DNA of 64,000 nucleotides from Isoperla grammatica. Taxonomy: Eukaryota > Arthropoda > Insecta > Plecoptera > Perlodidae. Positions 53,511-64,000 of the stretch are shown piece after piece. The notes under the pieces are model-generated. The model saw only the letters and a program-made list of their open reading frames with translations. It searched no databases and was not told the origin of the DNA. The number at the start of each line of letters is the position of its first letter. The stretch's first letter is position 1. Made by a program: the position numbers and the translations under genes. The stretch lies in the NCBI GenBank assembly GCA_945910005.1, contig OX246746.1, positions 29,887,798 through 29,951,797 on the forward strand. Direction: 5' to 3'.

Positions 53511-56037
53511 AATACCTCATGGACCATGGTTTAATATTGCGCTTTAACATCGACACTGCTATCGTACATGTCCAAATAAAATATCAAAGCAATATTTAAA
53601 TAATCACCAAATGAGATGATCTATTGACTGTCCACGAGAACGAGCCTAAAGCCAAGCAAGCTAGCATCCATGTAAAGGTAATTACGCAATGCTCGATGGA
53701 TGTGATGTCCATCTGAAGGATGATGTGGTATCTTTGTATCTCGAGCGTGTCAGATGTGAAGGGGAAGGTACTCGCTGTCACACGCGTCCATTCAACTGCC
53801 GGACAAACACACAGGCACACAGCTCTATCGCGGTGTCATAGACTGTTGCGAGTACATTGATCTTAAGACAATCGATCGATAGCCACCTGTTACCTTGCAG
53901 TGTGATGGAAATAGTGGTTCAATTTGAGGGGGGGGGGGGGGGGGTTGCGGAAGGATGTGCCCCCAAAGGAATTAATATTCCTAGATAAAGATATAGGTTT
54001 GTCCCACCTGTGTATACATGTTTATTCTTACATTATCGGGGATATATGTAATGTGGCCAAGAGGTTTTTTCACGCGAGTGGTTATCGCGTATAAAGTGTT
54101 ACACTTAACCAACACCGCCCGACGTTTCGGAAAAGTACTTTTTATATCATCGTCGAGAAATAATTTACCATTAGTTAATTGCCTAGTGTAGACGGGGCAA
54201 TACCTAGATATGGCTTGGAATATTTATTTTTCTCTTTGTCGCAATTATTTTTCTATCAGCAATAATTTACAGCAATCCCTCAGGTTGCGAAGCAGCGCCT
54301 GTTGTGGATACTTCCGCATGTTTGGCTGCGAGGAGTAGCGACAACACTTCTAGTTTCCGTCACTTCATTGAAAGATAAGTTGATAGTTGAGAATTAACAG
54401 CGGCATTTTCAAGAATTTGAAACCCAAAACTGTTGAGGATATATTATTAGAATCAGAATACAGCATTTGCCGTTTCTTTTCAAATTCTTGTCTTTTCCGT
54501 AGATTTATAGCCGCTCTCTGGGAAACCGTACGATTCAAAACAACAACAAATTCACACAGTTGATCTGGTTTCGACTGAGCACGCGTGCACTGGGATTAGG
54601 AACACATATCGTTCGTACACATAACCAGCTGCGCAACTAATCCATTCTTATACCGGCCACGTCGTAACTTGCAAGATGTTGCAGTCATAGATTATGCAAT
54701 AGTGAAGTGACGTATGTGGTAAATAGATACCCAACTAAATCTAAACTAACCTAAATCCTAGATTAAACACAAATTTAGGGGGATACCATGGATTGATTTC
54801 CATTACAAGAAATTACTGAAGGATTGGTTGTTCCGATCACATGATTGTTTGCCTAAGTGGGTTTCCTATTGTTTTCTATGCACATTCTTATGTTTTCATA
54901 AGTAAAACATGTTAATTTTTATTTTGTGGCGGATATTGTTTATGTATATGTAGTAATAACATAACGGTTAATTGAAATGATTGAGTTATCCACACCATTC
55001 TAATCACGCTCTCAAAATTCCAAAAGCCCTTTTTATATAATACACCCAGTTAACATAAAGAAAGCGGACATTGCAACGTATAGTAGGTATTTTTAGAAGA
55101 AAGTAATTACATCCAGTAGGTTAGTAATGATACCAAACTTCATTGAAATCAGCTTATTTGCTTGGACTTGCCAACACACGCGTCTGAAAAACAAACATGC
55201 AGACAATTAAACACAGATGAGGCTCAAGCAGAAACACTAAGCTAAAACTCATCCAATTTAACGGTTGTTTGCTTTGCATAGAAACTTCTTTGCCCTAAAA
55301 CAATTATTATCAGCGAATTGTTTGTTATTTTCCCTGTACTATTGGGGCAAAAACAATTGGTCACGATTACAAACAGTAACTTTCGTATAATAATAATATT
55401 GTTTAAATTATTGACTTACTCAGAATATTAACTATTTATTAACTAATACTATTCAGTCTACATGGGTAGCCATAATTAAAACAAATTATCATCAATACAA
55501 TCAATATGCTAGATTTTAAGTGGTACAGAAGGATGATGGGTGCTGCATGATGCAGATAATATGTTCAGAGTATACTTCTAAAACAACCGGTAGAAACGAG
55601 GTGTCACCAGCTTCCTTTATAAGAGTACATTTTAATTGGGTACTTGATGAAATGGAATTAACACTGGATAATTATAATTCTTCGTTATAGAATTGCTCAC
55701 CCACTCTTCAACGCGTAGTCTGAGTAGAGCATTTCTATCCAAATTAAAACCACAGTAGTCCTTCTATTCAAAGCTTCATTTATAGAAGCAAATTCTCAAG
55801 ACTTCACGAGGTGAATATCTTTCATTCTTAACTGTGTGACTTCATTAAATAAACCATTCATTAAAAATTATCAGGAATATGAGGTGTTCTAAAAACATCA
55901 TACTGGCGAACTAGTAACGACGTCGCGTACCGCAGGCAAACCCCCCACTCCCCTGATAGATAACCTATGCTGTTTTAACATAGCCACAATAGGGGACACG
56001 ACAGTGTTTTCAGGAAATGTTTTAAAATCTAAGAAGA
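53511..56037. other. non-coding stretch
   Basis: AT-rich with no gene recognised. A run of 17 G lies at 53928-53944. Confidence 0.4.
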
Positions 56038-56335
56038 TATTGCTGCCGAAATCTACCAATATAGCTGGAAATATGTAGGCCTACCAAATAAAAAAAACTA
56101 ATAATATCGTTATGCAAATTCATATAGGCCTACGATATATATAAATATTATCGTGAATTTGCATAACGATATTATTTATTTTTATTTGGTAGGCCTACAT
56201 ATTTCCAGCTATATTGGTAGATTTCGGATATACTGCTGCCGAAATCTACCAATATAGCTGGAAATATGTAGGCCTACCAAATAAAAAAAACTAATAATAT
56301 CGTTATGCAAATTCATATACGATAATATTTATAGG
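56038..56335. mobile_element. three-armed fold-back element
   Basis: Arm 1 (about 56042-56126, starting TGCTGCCGAAATCTACC) is followed by its reverse complement (about 56144-56226, ending GGTAGATTTCGG), then by a second direct copy of arm 1 (about 56235-56330). Arms are 80-95 bp and nearly identical, each containing GGAAATATGTAGGCCTACC and TCGTTATGCAAATTCATATA. The single strand could fold into either of two long hairpins. A TA run (56336-56362) follows immediately. It looks like a young fold-back element or MITE pair. Confidence 0.85.
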
Positions 56336-56511
56336 TATATATATATATATATATATATATCCATATAGATATCTCTACGATCAAGCTTACGTCACGCTAC
56401 GCATTAAAAAAAATATGTGGGCTGGTCAACTCAAGTGTAACCCAAGCGTTGCAGTGTTGTTCCACCGCCACAATCGATCTTAATGCACTACATCCAGTCA
56501 TTGAATTACCG

Positions 56512-56583
56512 GTCCCGGTGGTCTAGGGGTTATGGCGCCCACCCGGCAAGTGGGAGACCTGGGTTCGATTCCCAGTCGGGGTT
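56512..56583 (+). repeat. tRNA-like element (Glu-like body, anticodon position GGC)
   Basis: A 72-nt cloverleaf-like sequence. The acceptor arm pairs 7 of 7 counting G-T. The T arm is perfect (CTGGG, TTCGATT, CCCAG). The anticodon arm is perfect (CCCAC, CCGGCAA, GTGGG), with GGC at the anticodon but C instead of the invariant U at position 33. The D stem is poor. A box TGGTCTAGGGG and B box GGTTCGATTCC are intact. The 5' half resembles tRNA-Glu. There is no CCA or T-run terminator. It is most likely a SINE head or tRNA pseudogene; a functional tRNA is unlikely because of C33 and the weak D stem. Confidence 0.55.
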
Positions 56584-56589
56584 GGTTTT

Positions 56590-56762
56590 TTAATTTCTGG
56601 ATTTCACATATATATATATATATATATATATATACTAATTTAACAAACATATATGTATATATTATATATGTTTGCTATATCGCTATATACATATATATAT
56701 CTATATGAATATGTTTCAAGAACACTTTTGACGTGGTTGTTATGTGAAATCCAGAAATTAAA
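56590..56762. repeat. inverted repeat around TA-rich DNA
   Basis: TAATTTCTGGATTTCACATA at about 56591 is the exact complement of the sequence at about 56741-56760. Between them lie a long TA run (56609-56634) and a nested palindrome (CAAACATATAT ... ATATATGTTTG, about 56646-56675). This starts directly downstream of the tRNA-like element. A fold-back structure is evident; its origin is unknown. Confidence 0.7.
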
Positions 56763-56867
56763 AGACCCTAGAAATTAAAAAAATTAAATTAATTAAAAAA
56801 CCCTTAAATATATATATAGAGAGCGATTATTTTACACATAACCGTGAAGTAACACACATTGCATTAC

Positions 56868-57075
56868 AAACATTCGTAACAGTTACAACATTTGAAAGTA
56901 TTTAAATTAATGGTTTAGCTGGTAAAAAAACAGTTAGTGAATTAAAATTATGTTTCAAATAAAAAATTAATAATTTATTACAGATATAATTATAGTAACA
57001 ATTAGAATAGTTCAAAAGTTTTAAATTCCATTGTTTAGTTTATACAAAAACTTATCCCAATAATGAATCCTTTTT
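56868..57075. mobile_element. MITE family A, copy 7 (rearranged)
   Basis: Two right-arm-like pieces in the same orientation are present: near 56880-56940 (TTTGAAAGTATTTAAATTAA, TGGTTTAGCTGGTA) and near 57015-57075 (AAGTTTTAAATTCCATTG, TTTAGTTTATACAAAAAC, GAATCCTTTTTCAAAAAC). Either one copy was rearranged or two partial copies lie side by side. It sits about 85 bp downstream of the exon A donor on the transcribed strand. Confidence 0.55.
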
Positions 57076-57158
57076 CAAAAACAACCTAACTAACAAACTA
57101 GCGAGAGACTCCCATTTACCCCCAAAGTCTTAAGTGAATCATCGCCAATTGAACTAAC

Positions 57159-57285
57159 CTTTGCGTAGATACGTGGGTTGATCCATGTTTGTATGTTGGT
57201 GTCCAGATACTGCTGCGCTCTCTGGGCTATATGAGCGCGATGTGGGGCTTGTGACCCTGGAGGAACAGAAGGTGGTACCTTCACC
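57159..57285 (-). CDS. exon A, internal exon of the minus-strand gene
   Basis: Minus-strand exon of 127 nt. The acceptor is GTGTGTTACAG, then GGTGAAGG. The donor is TACGCAAAG, then GTTAGTTC. It starts with the third base of a codon, then encodes 42 residues including VKVPPSVPPGSQAPHR, AHIAQRAQQYLDTNIQTW and INPRIYAK, ending in phase 0. Exon B (18640-19415) also begins in phase 0, so the two could be spliced directly. I do not recognise this segment on its own; assignment to the KIF26-like gene rests on strand, order and phase. The same frame stays open only a little way into the flanking introns. The first 85 nt plus 42 nt of upstream intron are repeated 16 more times on the 5' side (57286-59355). 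Confidence 0.65.
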
Positions 57286-59355
57286 CTGTAACACACATTG
57301 CATGCGTTATGAAGTACACTGTATCAAGTCCAGATAGTGCTGCGCTCTCTGGGCTATATGAGCGCGATGTGGGGCTTGTGACCCTGGAGGAACAGAAGGC
57401 AGTACCTTCACCCTGTAACACACATTGCATGCGTTATGAAGTACACTGTATCAAGTCCAGATAGTGCTGCGCTCTCTGGGCTATATGAGCGCGATGTGGG
57501 GCTTGTGACCCTGGAGGAACAGATGGCGGTACCTTCACCCTGTAACACACATTGCATGCGTTATGAAGTACACTGTATCAAGTCCAGATAGTGCTGCGCT
57601 CTCTGGGCTATATGAGCGCGATGTGGGGCTTGTGACCCTGGAGGAACAGATGGCGGTACCTTCACCCTGTAACACACATTGCATGCGTTATGAAGTACAC
57701 TGTATCAAGTCCAGATAGTGCTGCGCTCTCTGGGCTATATGAGCGCGATGTGGGGCTTGTGACCCTGGAGGAACAGAAGGCAGTACCTTCACCCTGTAAC
57801 ACACATTGCATGCGTTATGAAGTACACTGTATCAAGTCCAGATAGTGCTGCGCTCTCTGGGCTATATGAGCGCGATGTGGGGCCTGTGACCCTGGAGGAA
57901 CAGATGGCGGTACCTTCACCCTGTAACACACATTGCATGCGTTATGAAGTACACTGTATCAAGTCCAGATAGTGCTGCGCTCTCTGGGCTATATGAGCGC
58001 GATGCGGGGCTTGTGACCCTGGAGGAACAGAAGGCAGTACCTTCACCCTGTAACACACATTGCATGCGTTATGAAGTACACTGTACCAAGTCCAGATAGT
58101 GCTGCGCTCTCTGGGCTATATGAGCGCGATGTGGGGCTTGTGACCCTGGAGGAACAGAAGGCAGTACCTTCACCCTGTAACACACATTGCATGCGTTATG
58201 AAGTACACTGTATCAAGTCCAGATAGTGCTGCGCTCTCTGGGCTATATGAGCGCGATGTGGGGCTTGTGACCCTGGAGGAACAGAAGGCAGTACCTTCAC
58301 CCTGTAACACACATTGCATGCGTTATGAAGTACACTGTATCAAGTCCAGATAGTGCTGCGCTCTCTGGGCTATATGAGCGCGATGTGGGGCTTGTGACCC
58401 TGGAGGAACAGAAGGCAGTACCTTCACCCTGTAACACACATTGCATGCGTTATGAAGTACACTGTATCAAGTCCAGATAGTGCTGCGCTCTCTGGGCTAT
58501 ATGAGCGCGATGCGGGGCTTGTGACCCTGGAGGAACAGAAGGCAGTACCTTCACCCTGTAACACACATTGCATGCGTTATGAAGTACACTGTATCAAGTC
58601 CAGATAGGGCTGCGCTCTCTGGGCTATGTGAGCGCGATGTGGGGCTTGTGACCCTGGAGGAACAGAAGGTGGTACCTTCACCCTGTAACACACATTGCAT
58701 GCGTTATGAAGTACACTGTATCAAGTCCAGATAGTGCTGCGCTCTCTGGGCTATATGAGCGCGATGTGGGGCTTGTGACCCTGGAGGAACAGAAGGCAGT
58801 ACCTTCACCCTGTAACACACATTGCATGCGTTATGAAGTACACTGTACCAAGTCCAGATAGTGCTGCGCTCTCTGGGCTATATGAGCGCGATGTGGGGCT
58901 TGTGACCCTGGAGGAACAGAAGGCAGTACCTTCACCCTGTAACACACATTGCATGCGTTATGAAGTACACTGTATCAAGTCCAGATAGGGCTGCGCTCTC
59001 TGGGCTATATGAGCGCGATGTGGGGCTTGTGACCCTGGAGGAACAGAAGGTGGTACCTTCACCCTGTAACACACATTGCATGCGTTATGAAGTACACTGT
59101 ACCAAGTCCAGATAGTGCTGCGCTCTCTGGGCTATATGAGCGCGATGTGGGGCTTGTGACCCTGGAGGAACAGAAGGCAGTACCTTCACCCTGTAACACA
59201 CATTGCATGCGTTATGAAGTACACTGTATCAAGTCCAGATAGTGCTGCGCTCTCTGGGCTATATGAGCGCGATGTGGGGCTTGTGACCCTGGAGGAACAG
59301 AAGGCAGTACCTTCACCCTGTAACACACATTGCATGCGTTATGAAGTACACTGTA
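57286..59355 (-). repeat. 127-bp tandem array of exon A acceptor and 5' half
   Basis: Counting from 57201, units begin GTCCAGATA every 127 bp to 59233: 17 copies, of which the first (57201-57327) overlaps exon A and 16 are extra. Each unit on the minus strand has 42 nt of intron (TTGATACAGTGTACTTCATA ... TGTGTGTTACAG) and then 85 nt equal to the start of exon A (28 codons, VKVLPSVPPG ... QRAQHYLD in most). None contains the exon 3' part or its donor, and reading on past the 28 codons hits TAA within the next unit. The units are nearly identical, with differences at a few sites. This is partial-exon tandem duplication inside a putative gene. Confidence 0.93.
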
Positions 59356-60533
59356 CTATACTATAAAGATTATACTGTTGTAACATACGTTACGTGAATT
59401 CCAAAAGATCTACATTAACACCACTTACATTAAATATACAAATTTGAGCAGTATTGGCGAAAACAATTTGCCATAACTTGTCTTGTAGAGAGAAACAGAA
59501 ATAGAAGAAAATGTCAAAGAAAATGCCAATGAAAAGAAAAAACCAAGAAGGGAATCGCAAAGCAAATAAATAGGTAACTAACACCAAATAACAAACAAAA
59601 GAAAGAATTTATTAAACGATCCCAAATTCAACTAATATTTTGTATCTAAATGTGCAAATGAATAATAGTGTGAACAGCTAATTTAAACTGGATACTAGTG
59701 GCACTAAACTAAATGTTTGTTCGTCAGCCGTACTCATCCTACTCCAATTTACTCTCACATTACAGAAAAGGATAGGCTCGAGTAGGCCTCACAATTTCAC
59801 AAATGGAGTAGAGTAATTTACTTTTAGCCCCGTTAAAAAATTCTTTTAAACTTATTTTGGATCATAGTTTAGGTGGGATGTTTAATTATACCCTAGAAGC
59901 TATTAGATTTAAAACTTTTAATTAAGTGCTATTATGAAACGTTATTATTCTATAACTCAGAATCTGGTTCCAAAGACGATACTGAAACATAAATGGAAGT
60001 TGGTGAAATATTACTACAGCACCTACACAAGAGGAAAATAACTGAACAATAACTTTGATGATATTATATTACAACGAGCGCTGTATACCTTATTCTAACT
60101 TAATCCTCCTATTTGGACCGAGTAGCAAAATCATGATCTTTCTACTCTCGATCAATCTAGCTGCTTCCAAAATAATGAAGTTCGAGGAAATGATCTCTAA
60201 TACAAAGTCAAACGAACGGGCAATTGGGAATTGATTCGAGTATACGTCTAGTTCGGCCCAAGAACACACCCTAAGAAATATGCCCAGCTTAGCCCCGGGA
60301 GGGAGTTTTGTGACTTTGAATTTTTAAAGGGTTAGTCAGATGGAAAACTAAAAAACTATCATTTGTATATGTCCACCCTCAAATATGGAAAACATGACTG
60401 ATAGATACCATACTTTAAAAGCAGACGGTTAAAAAATTAAAGAAAACCGCGATTTTTTTGGCTTGTTGCTACCAAGTAGCACCTAGCAACTCTTCTCATG
60501 GTAATTCCCATATGAAAAAAATGTTGCCTCGAG
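59356..60533. other. AT-rich stretch upstream of the exon array
   Basis: No exon is recognised on either strand. If the gene model is right, this is the intron upstream of exon A. Confidence 0.4.
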
Positions 60534-60690
60534 ATAGTTAAACCACTGCTAAAATAGGGCACCTATCAAAAATCGATCAGGAGGTTTATTGTGCATCGTT
60601 TCCCTACCGATAATATGCTTCTTAGTACGAACGTGTACTTCTACAAAATGCCCTGCAATTAATTTTCTTGTGACTTGATGTGAAGAAAAG
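60534..60690. repeat. dispersed repeat B, copy 2
   Basis: Close match to 6051-6212 in the same orientation, including TATCAAAAATCGATCAGGAG and CTACAAAATGCCCTGCAATT. It ends after GATGTGAAGAAAAG, after which the two loci are unrelated. Confidence 0.75.
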
Positions 60691-63600
60691 TTGCAATCTG
60701 TTTTGAGCGGTACTGTCCGCAGTCGCCGAGTGTTTCGCGGAGCGCTGGCATTACTCGTATTACACAATGAGTGCTCTGTCTATCAGGCAGGCGTTAGCGA
60801 CCTCAGAACCGATACAGCTGTACTACGCTTTAAAAGAAAAATGCAGCAGAGCCATCGAAGTGAATCTTATAGAACAGCTAAATGTTCACTATTTTTTTTC
60901 TTGCATTGAAGGAACCTATATCAATTTTATTTTACACATAACTGAATTTCATGCACTTATGCCTCATTGGTGTTTTTTTAGTTTATCACCTGACTAATCC
61001 TTTAAACGATATTAAAATTGTTTTATTATCAAACTGTGAAGATAAGTGTACTTGGATTCCGATGTAGACTTGTTACGGGAAACGGGAAATGAATGAAGAA
61101 TGGATATCTCGGGAATATACGGGATAGCTGACAATCCCGTAGTTCGGGGCTCAATACCAAGAGAAACATTCTCTTTCAACTCAGTAAGGTTTAAAACTAG
61201 CTAACAGCTAAACCATTTTCAAAATGACAAATCGTCCGTTTGGCAAGGACTAAATATCTCCAAATTTATCCTCATTAAAATACTGAACGGTGGTTCGTAT
61301 GTAAATCGAAAACGGTTACGAAATGCAAAGAATGCAGCTGGTTAGGAAGGATACCTCGACAGAGATATTTGGCATTCTAGAATAGGACTCAAATCCTGGT
61401 GGTCCTGATTACAAGAGAACCACTTTAATAGAAGCTATAAATAAAACAAATTTAAATGAAATAAATAAAGCATTAAACAAGTAGCCTCTAAAGTTAATGC
61501 GATACAGTAAACATGACTTTAATGTTGCTATTATACCTCTGAAAGCTTGTCAAGGTGCTGCTGTCTGGTTTAGTACGCATGCACAGAATTCGATCAGACA
61601 CAAAAAAACTGGTTGACGCTAAGGTTACACCCGCAGTGACACAGGGGAACCAGTAATGGGTTCCGGCCTGCCCTGCCTTCCTACTCTCGGCATAACCTAT
61701 AATCTATCTCCCATGGACCACAAGTGACAAAGGGTTTTCTTGTCTCAAAACGACGGATAAAAGTGAGTGGTAATTAACTTCAGCTAATTTCACAAAATCA
61801 ATCAAGCTTAAAGAGTTTGAGAGCCACCAGAGCTTAAACAATTAATTGTTTTATTGAGCCGGATAATCGATCAAAAGTAAATAACCTATTATAAAATGTT
61901 CGAGGATTTTACAGTTCGCAATCACACGAGTAAATAAAGCCTACACATATATTTCTAATTCATATACTGATCGCCATCTCCAGCACACGATCAGCTCGGT
62001 TATTCGAAAATCGAAACACATTCTAAACTAACAGTTAAACAACGAATTAATTAATACAAGTCAAATTAGTCAATGTAAGTATTTGTATAAATAATAACAA
62101 AACCACAACGACAACGATAATGAAAATCACCAATTGTCAATTTAAGTAATACATCATGTGTTTGTCGTTCTGTCACTATCTGCACTCCTTCCGTCATTAT
62201 TTGCACGCACTGTGGACACTGCCACGGCAAATTCCTAAAACGTCGAATCGTTATCTGTAGTAGAATTGTGTTTTAAAATGTATAAATGCACTGTTAAAAT
62301 TCAGTAAACATAAACAAGAAACAAAGAAAATACAATAACACCAATTTCATTAAATATGAAGGACATCGTTTTCCAATAAGTCAAAATTATTACATATTGT
62401 GCTGTTGCTTATCCGCAAAGGGCAATCAAGTTGGTTTAAAATGTTTTACACACAAGACAATGCAAACATGTCACGTTGAAACACACGCTATATTCGAAGC
62501 AAGCGATATGAATCAGATCTGGAACCAAACGAATGCTATGTTGAAGGATTTAAATAATATTTATTACGAGAACTGTATAAGCATTTTAGCAACATGGCTA
62601 AGATAAACATAACTCTGCTTTATGAAGATAAGAGTATATTTCATCGGAAGTAGCGAAGGAATGTTTCGCTCGGTTTAGTGTTCACCTGCCGCTTTAGCAT
62701 AAGAAGTGTTAATAACTTTAAGAAGAGATTGAAGATAAGACCTAGTTCAAGCAATGCCAGCATAAAACCAGTACACGTTTTTAGCCAGGCCATGAATTTA
62801 ACTTTTCCGAGAAAAATACACACTTAAATTCTCTAATGTTTCGTAAAAAAGACGAAAAAGTAAAAAGATGCTAAGTGCATTTAAAATGTTAGCTTAACAA
62901 AGAAACATGATCACTTAATACGAAAAAAAATGTATGCTCAATTTGCATTTTAATAGGTTTTGGTGAGAATTCAGAAATATATATGTATCGTGGAGTTTGC
63001 TGCATTAGCAAAGAACATAAGTCATATAGGCAGTTTTCTCACGAAGTAGACGATATCTTTCAACGTTTAAATGGCTCTTTAATATACAGCCTACGGCAAC
63101 ATTCTTAACGTGGTTTGGTTATATAGATGGTCGTGATTCTTGCCACTACGGTTCGTTTTGTTTTCGAACTGGTTCAGTGAATATGTTTTACATCGCTTAT
63201 TCACCAAACTCAGCGCAACTCTAAAGGCCTGTGCACACATGGTATTGGCAGCCAGGCCCAAATACAAGACAGCATCAGACCCATCAACTATATCGTGCAC
63301 TCGTGCCATGTACAAGTTCTGGTCACTAATCTGTTGTAGGTTTGAACTATTTAATGTGAGCTGTACGTTTCGGTGTGAAATATATTTCCAGCAAAGTCCA
63401 ATTTTACGATTTCTATGAGCCCAGAAGTTACACGTTGGGAGTTGACGAGCTTTGCCCGTCTAAATGTTACCCCAACCTGCAAAATGGACGACTTTAATTA
63501 AATAATGTAATAAAATAAGATATTCATGTGTAGGATTGAACCGTAAAGATGGTCCTAGGTTGTACGAGGCGCGGCAATGATCGAGTTAAGCTTATTGGCA

Positions 63601-64000
63601 GAGGGAAGAAGACAAAGGCTTAAGGAGCACTTCCTGGTCACATGCAAACCACGCCAGAGATCTTAAATAATGGCATATTATCTAGCGAAACAATTCACCG
63701 TATGTTCTCTAGCATTAGAGATGGGAGGGGCTTTACTTGCGGCTCAACTTTCATCCCTAAAAAAGCATCAATTTCACCAGTTGAACACGCATCCCATCGT
63801 CTGGCAACTGAAGCCCATCTTACTGATAATTAGCGAACTTGCCCATCCACCCGCGGGCGATACCGAGGCGATCCCAAAGAAGTTCGCCATTCGCAAAGAG
63901 GGAACTTGTTGTTTTTTGTGTGAAGGCACTTTTCGTTCTTTCTCCCCCTAAAGAAAAAACCCTAGAGGGACAACGAAGTGACATTTTATCGATATCCGTT
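60691..64000. other. non-coding or unrecognised 3' end of window
   Basis: No confident gene. A degraded tRNA-like segment on the minus strand lies near 61370-61420 (GGATTTGAGTCC). A minus-strand frame at 63175-63315, preceded by GTGACCAG and followed by TTTGGTGAAT, could be an exon (VHDIVDGSDAVLYLGLAA) but is too weak to call. Plus-strand open frames at 63642-63951 overlap each other in two frames and match nothing I know. Confidence 0.35.

Noticed and set aside
63091..63315. Upstream exon of the kinesin-like gene on the minus strand
   Set aside because: Possible acceptor and donor exist, but the plus strand is open too, phase cannot be tested and no family similarity is seen.

Overview
The window looks like animal nuclear DNA, probably from a marine invertebrate. 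It is AT-rich, has no long intact genes, and contains spliced coding exons with GT-AG borders. It also has non-LTR retrotransposon remnants with AATAAA plus TTA-type tails, tRNA-derived SINE-like repeats, hairpin MITE-like elements, minisatellites and many long G or C runs. I cannot name the species. An echinoderm or another marine deuterostome is a guess from repeat style only.

The only gene I can support lies on the minus strand. Exon A (57159-57285) and exon B (18640-19415) have good splice borders and matching phase (0/0). Exon B ends in the residues STAAAFFAR, which resemble the segment just before the motor domain of KIF26-type (kinesin-11, VAB-8-like) kinesins. If both exons belong to one gene, about 37.7 kb of intron separates them and at least another 18.6 kb of intron follows exon B. 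The motor-domain exons would lie to the left of the window. Most of the window would then be intron, and nearly everything else in it is repeat.

Layout: 1-18.6 kb is intron with scattered MITEs, SINEs, a LINE 3' end and a TTA microsatellite. 18.6-19.4 kb is exon B. 19.4-31.4 kb is AT-rich intron. 31.4-34.75 kb is a retrotransposon cluster: a plus-strand CR1/Jockey-like LINE remnant and a minus-strand LINE remnant with a restriction-like endonuclease domain meet tail to tail on one shared TTA microsatellite. 35.1-35.5 kb is a 54-bp tandem repeat. 36.4-40.3 kb is a 27-bp minisatellite of 145 units with no net length change. 45.3-45.75 kb is an 86-bp tandem repeat. 46-57 kb holds more SINE, MITE, palindrome and tRNA-like elements. 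57.2-59.36 kb is exon A followed by 16 further copies of its 3' splice site and first 85 nt, in 127-bp units. 59.4-64 kb is more non-coding sequence.

The most unusual feature is the 127-bp array: one functional-looking exon is preceded in the direction of transcription by 16 decoy copies of its own splice acceptor and 5' half. Next is the 145-unit minisatellite in the same putative intron. I found no multi-gene system of cooperating proteins.
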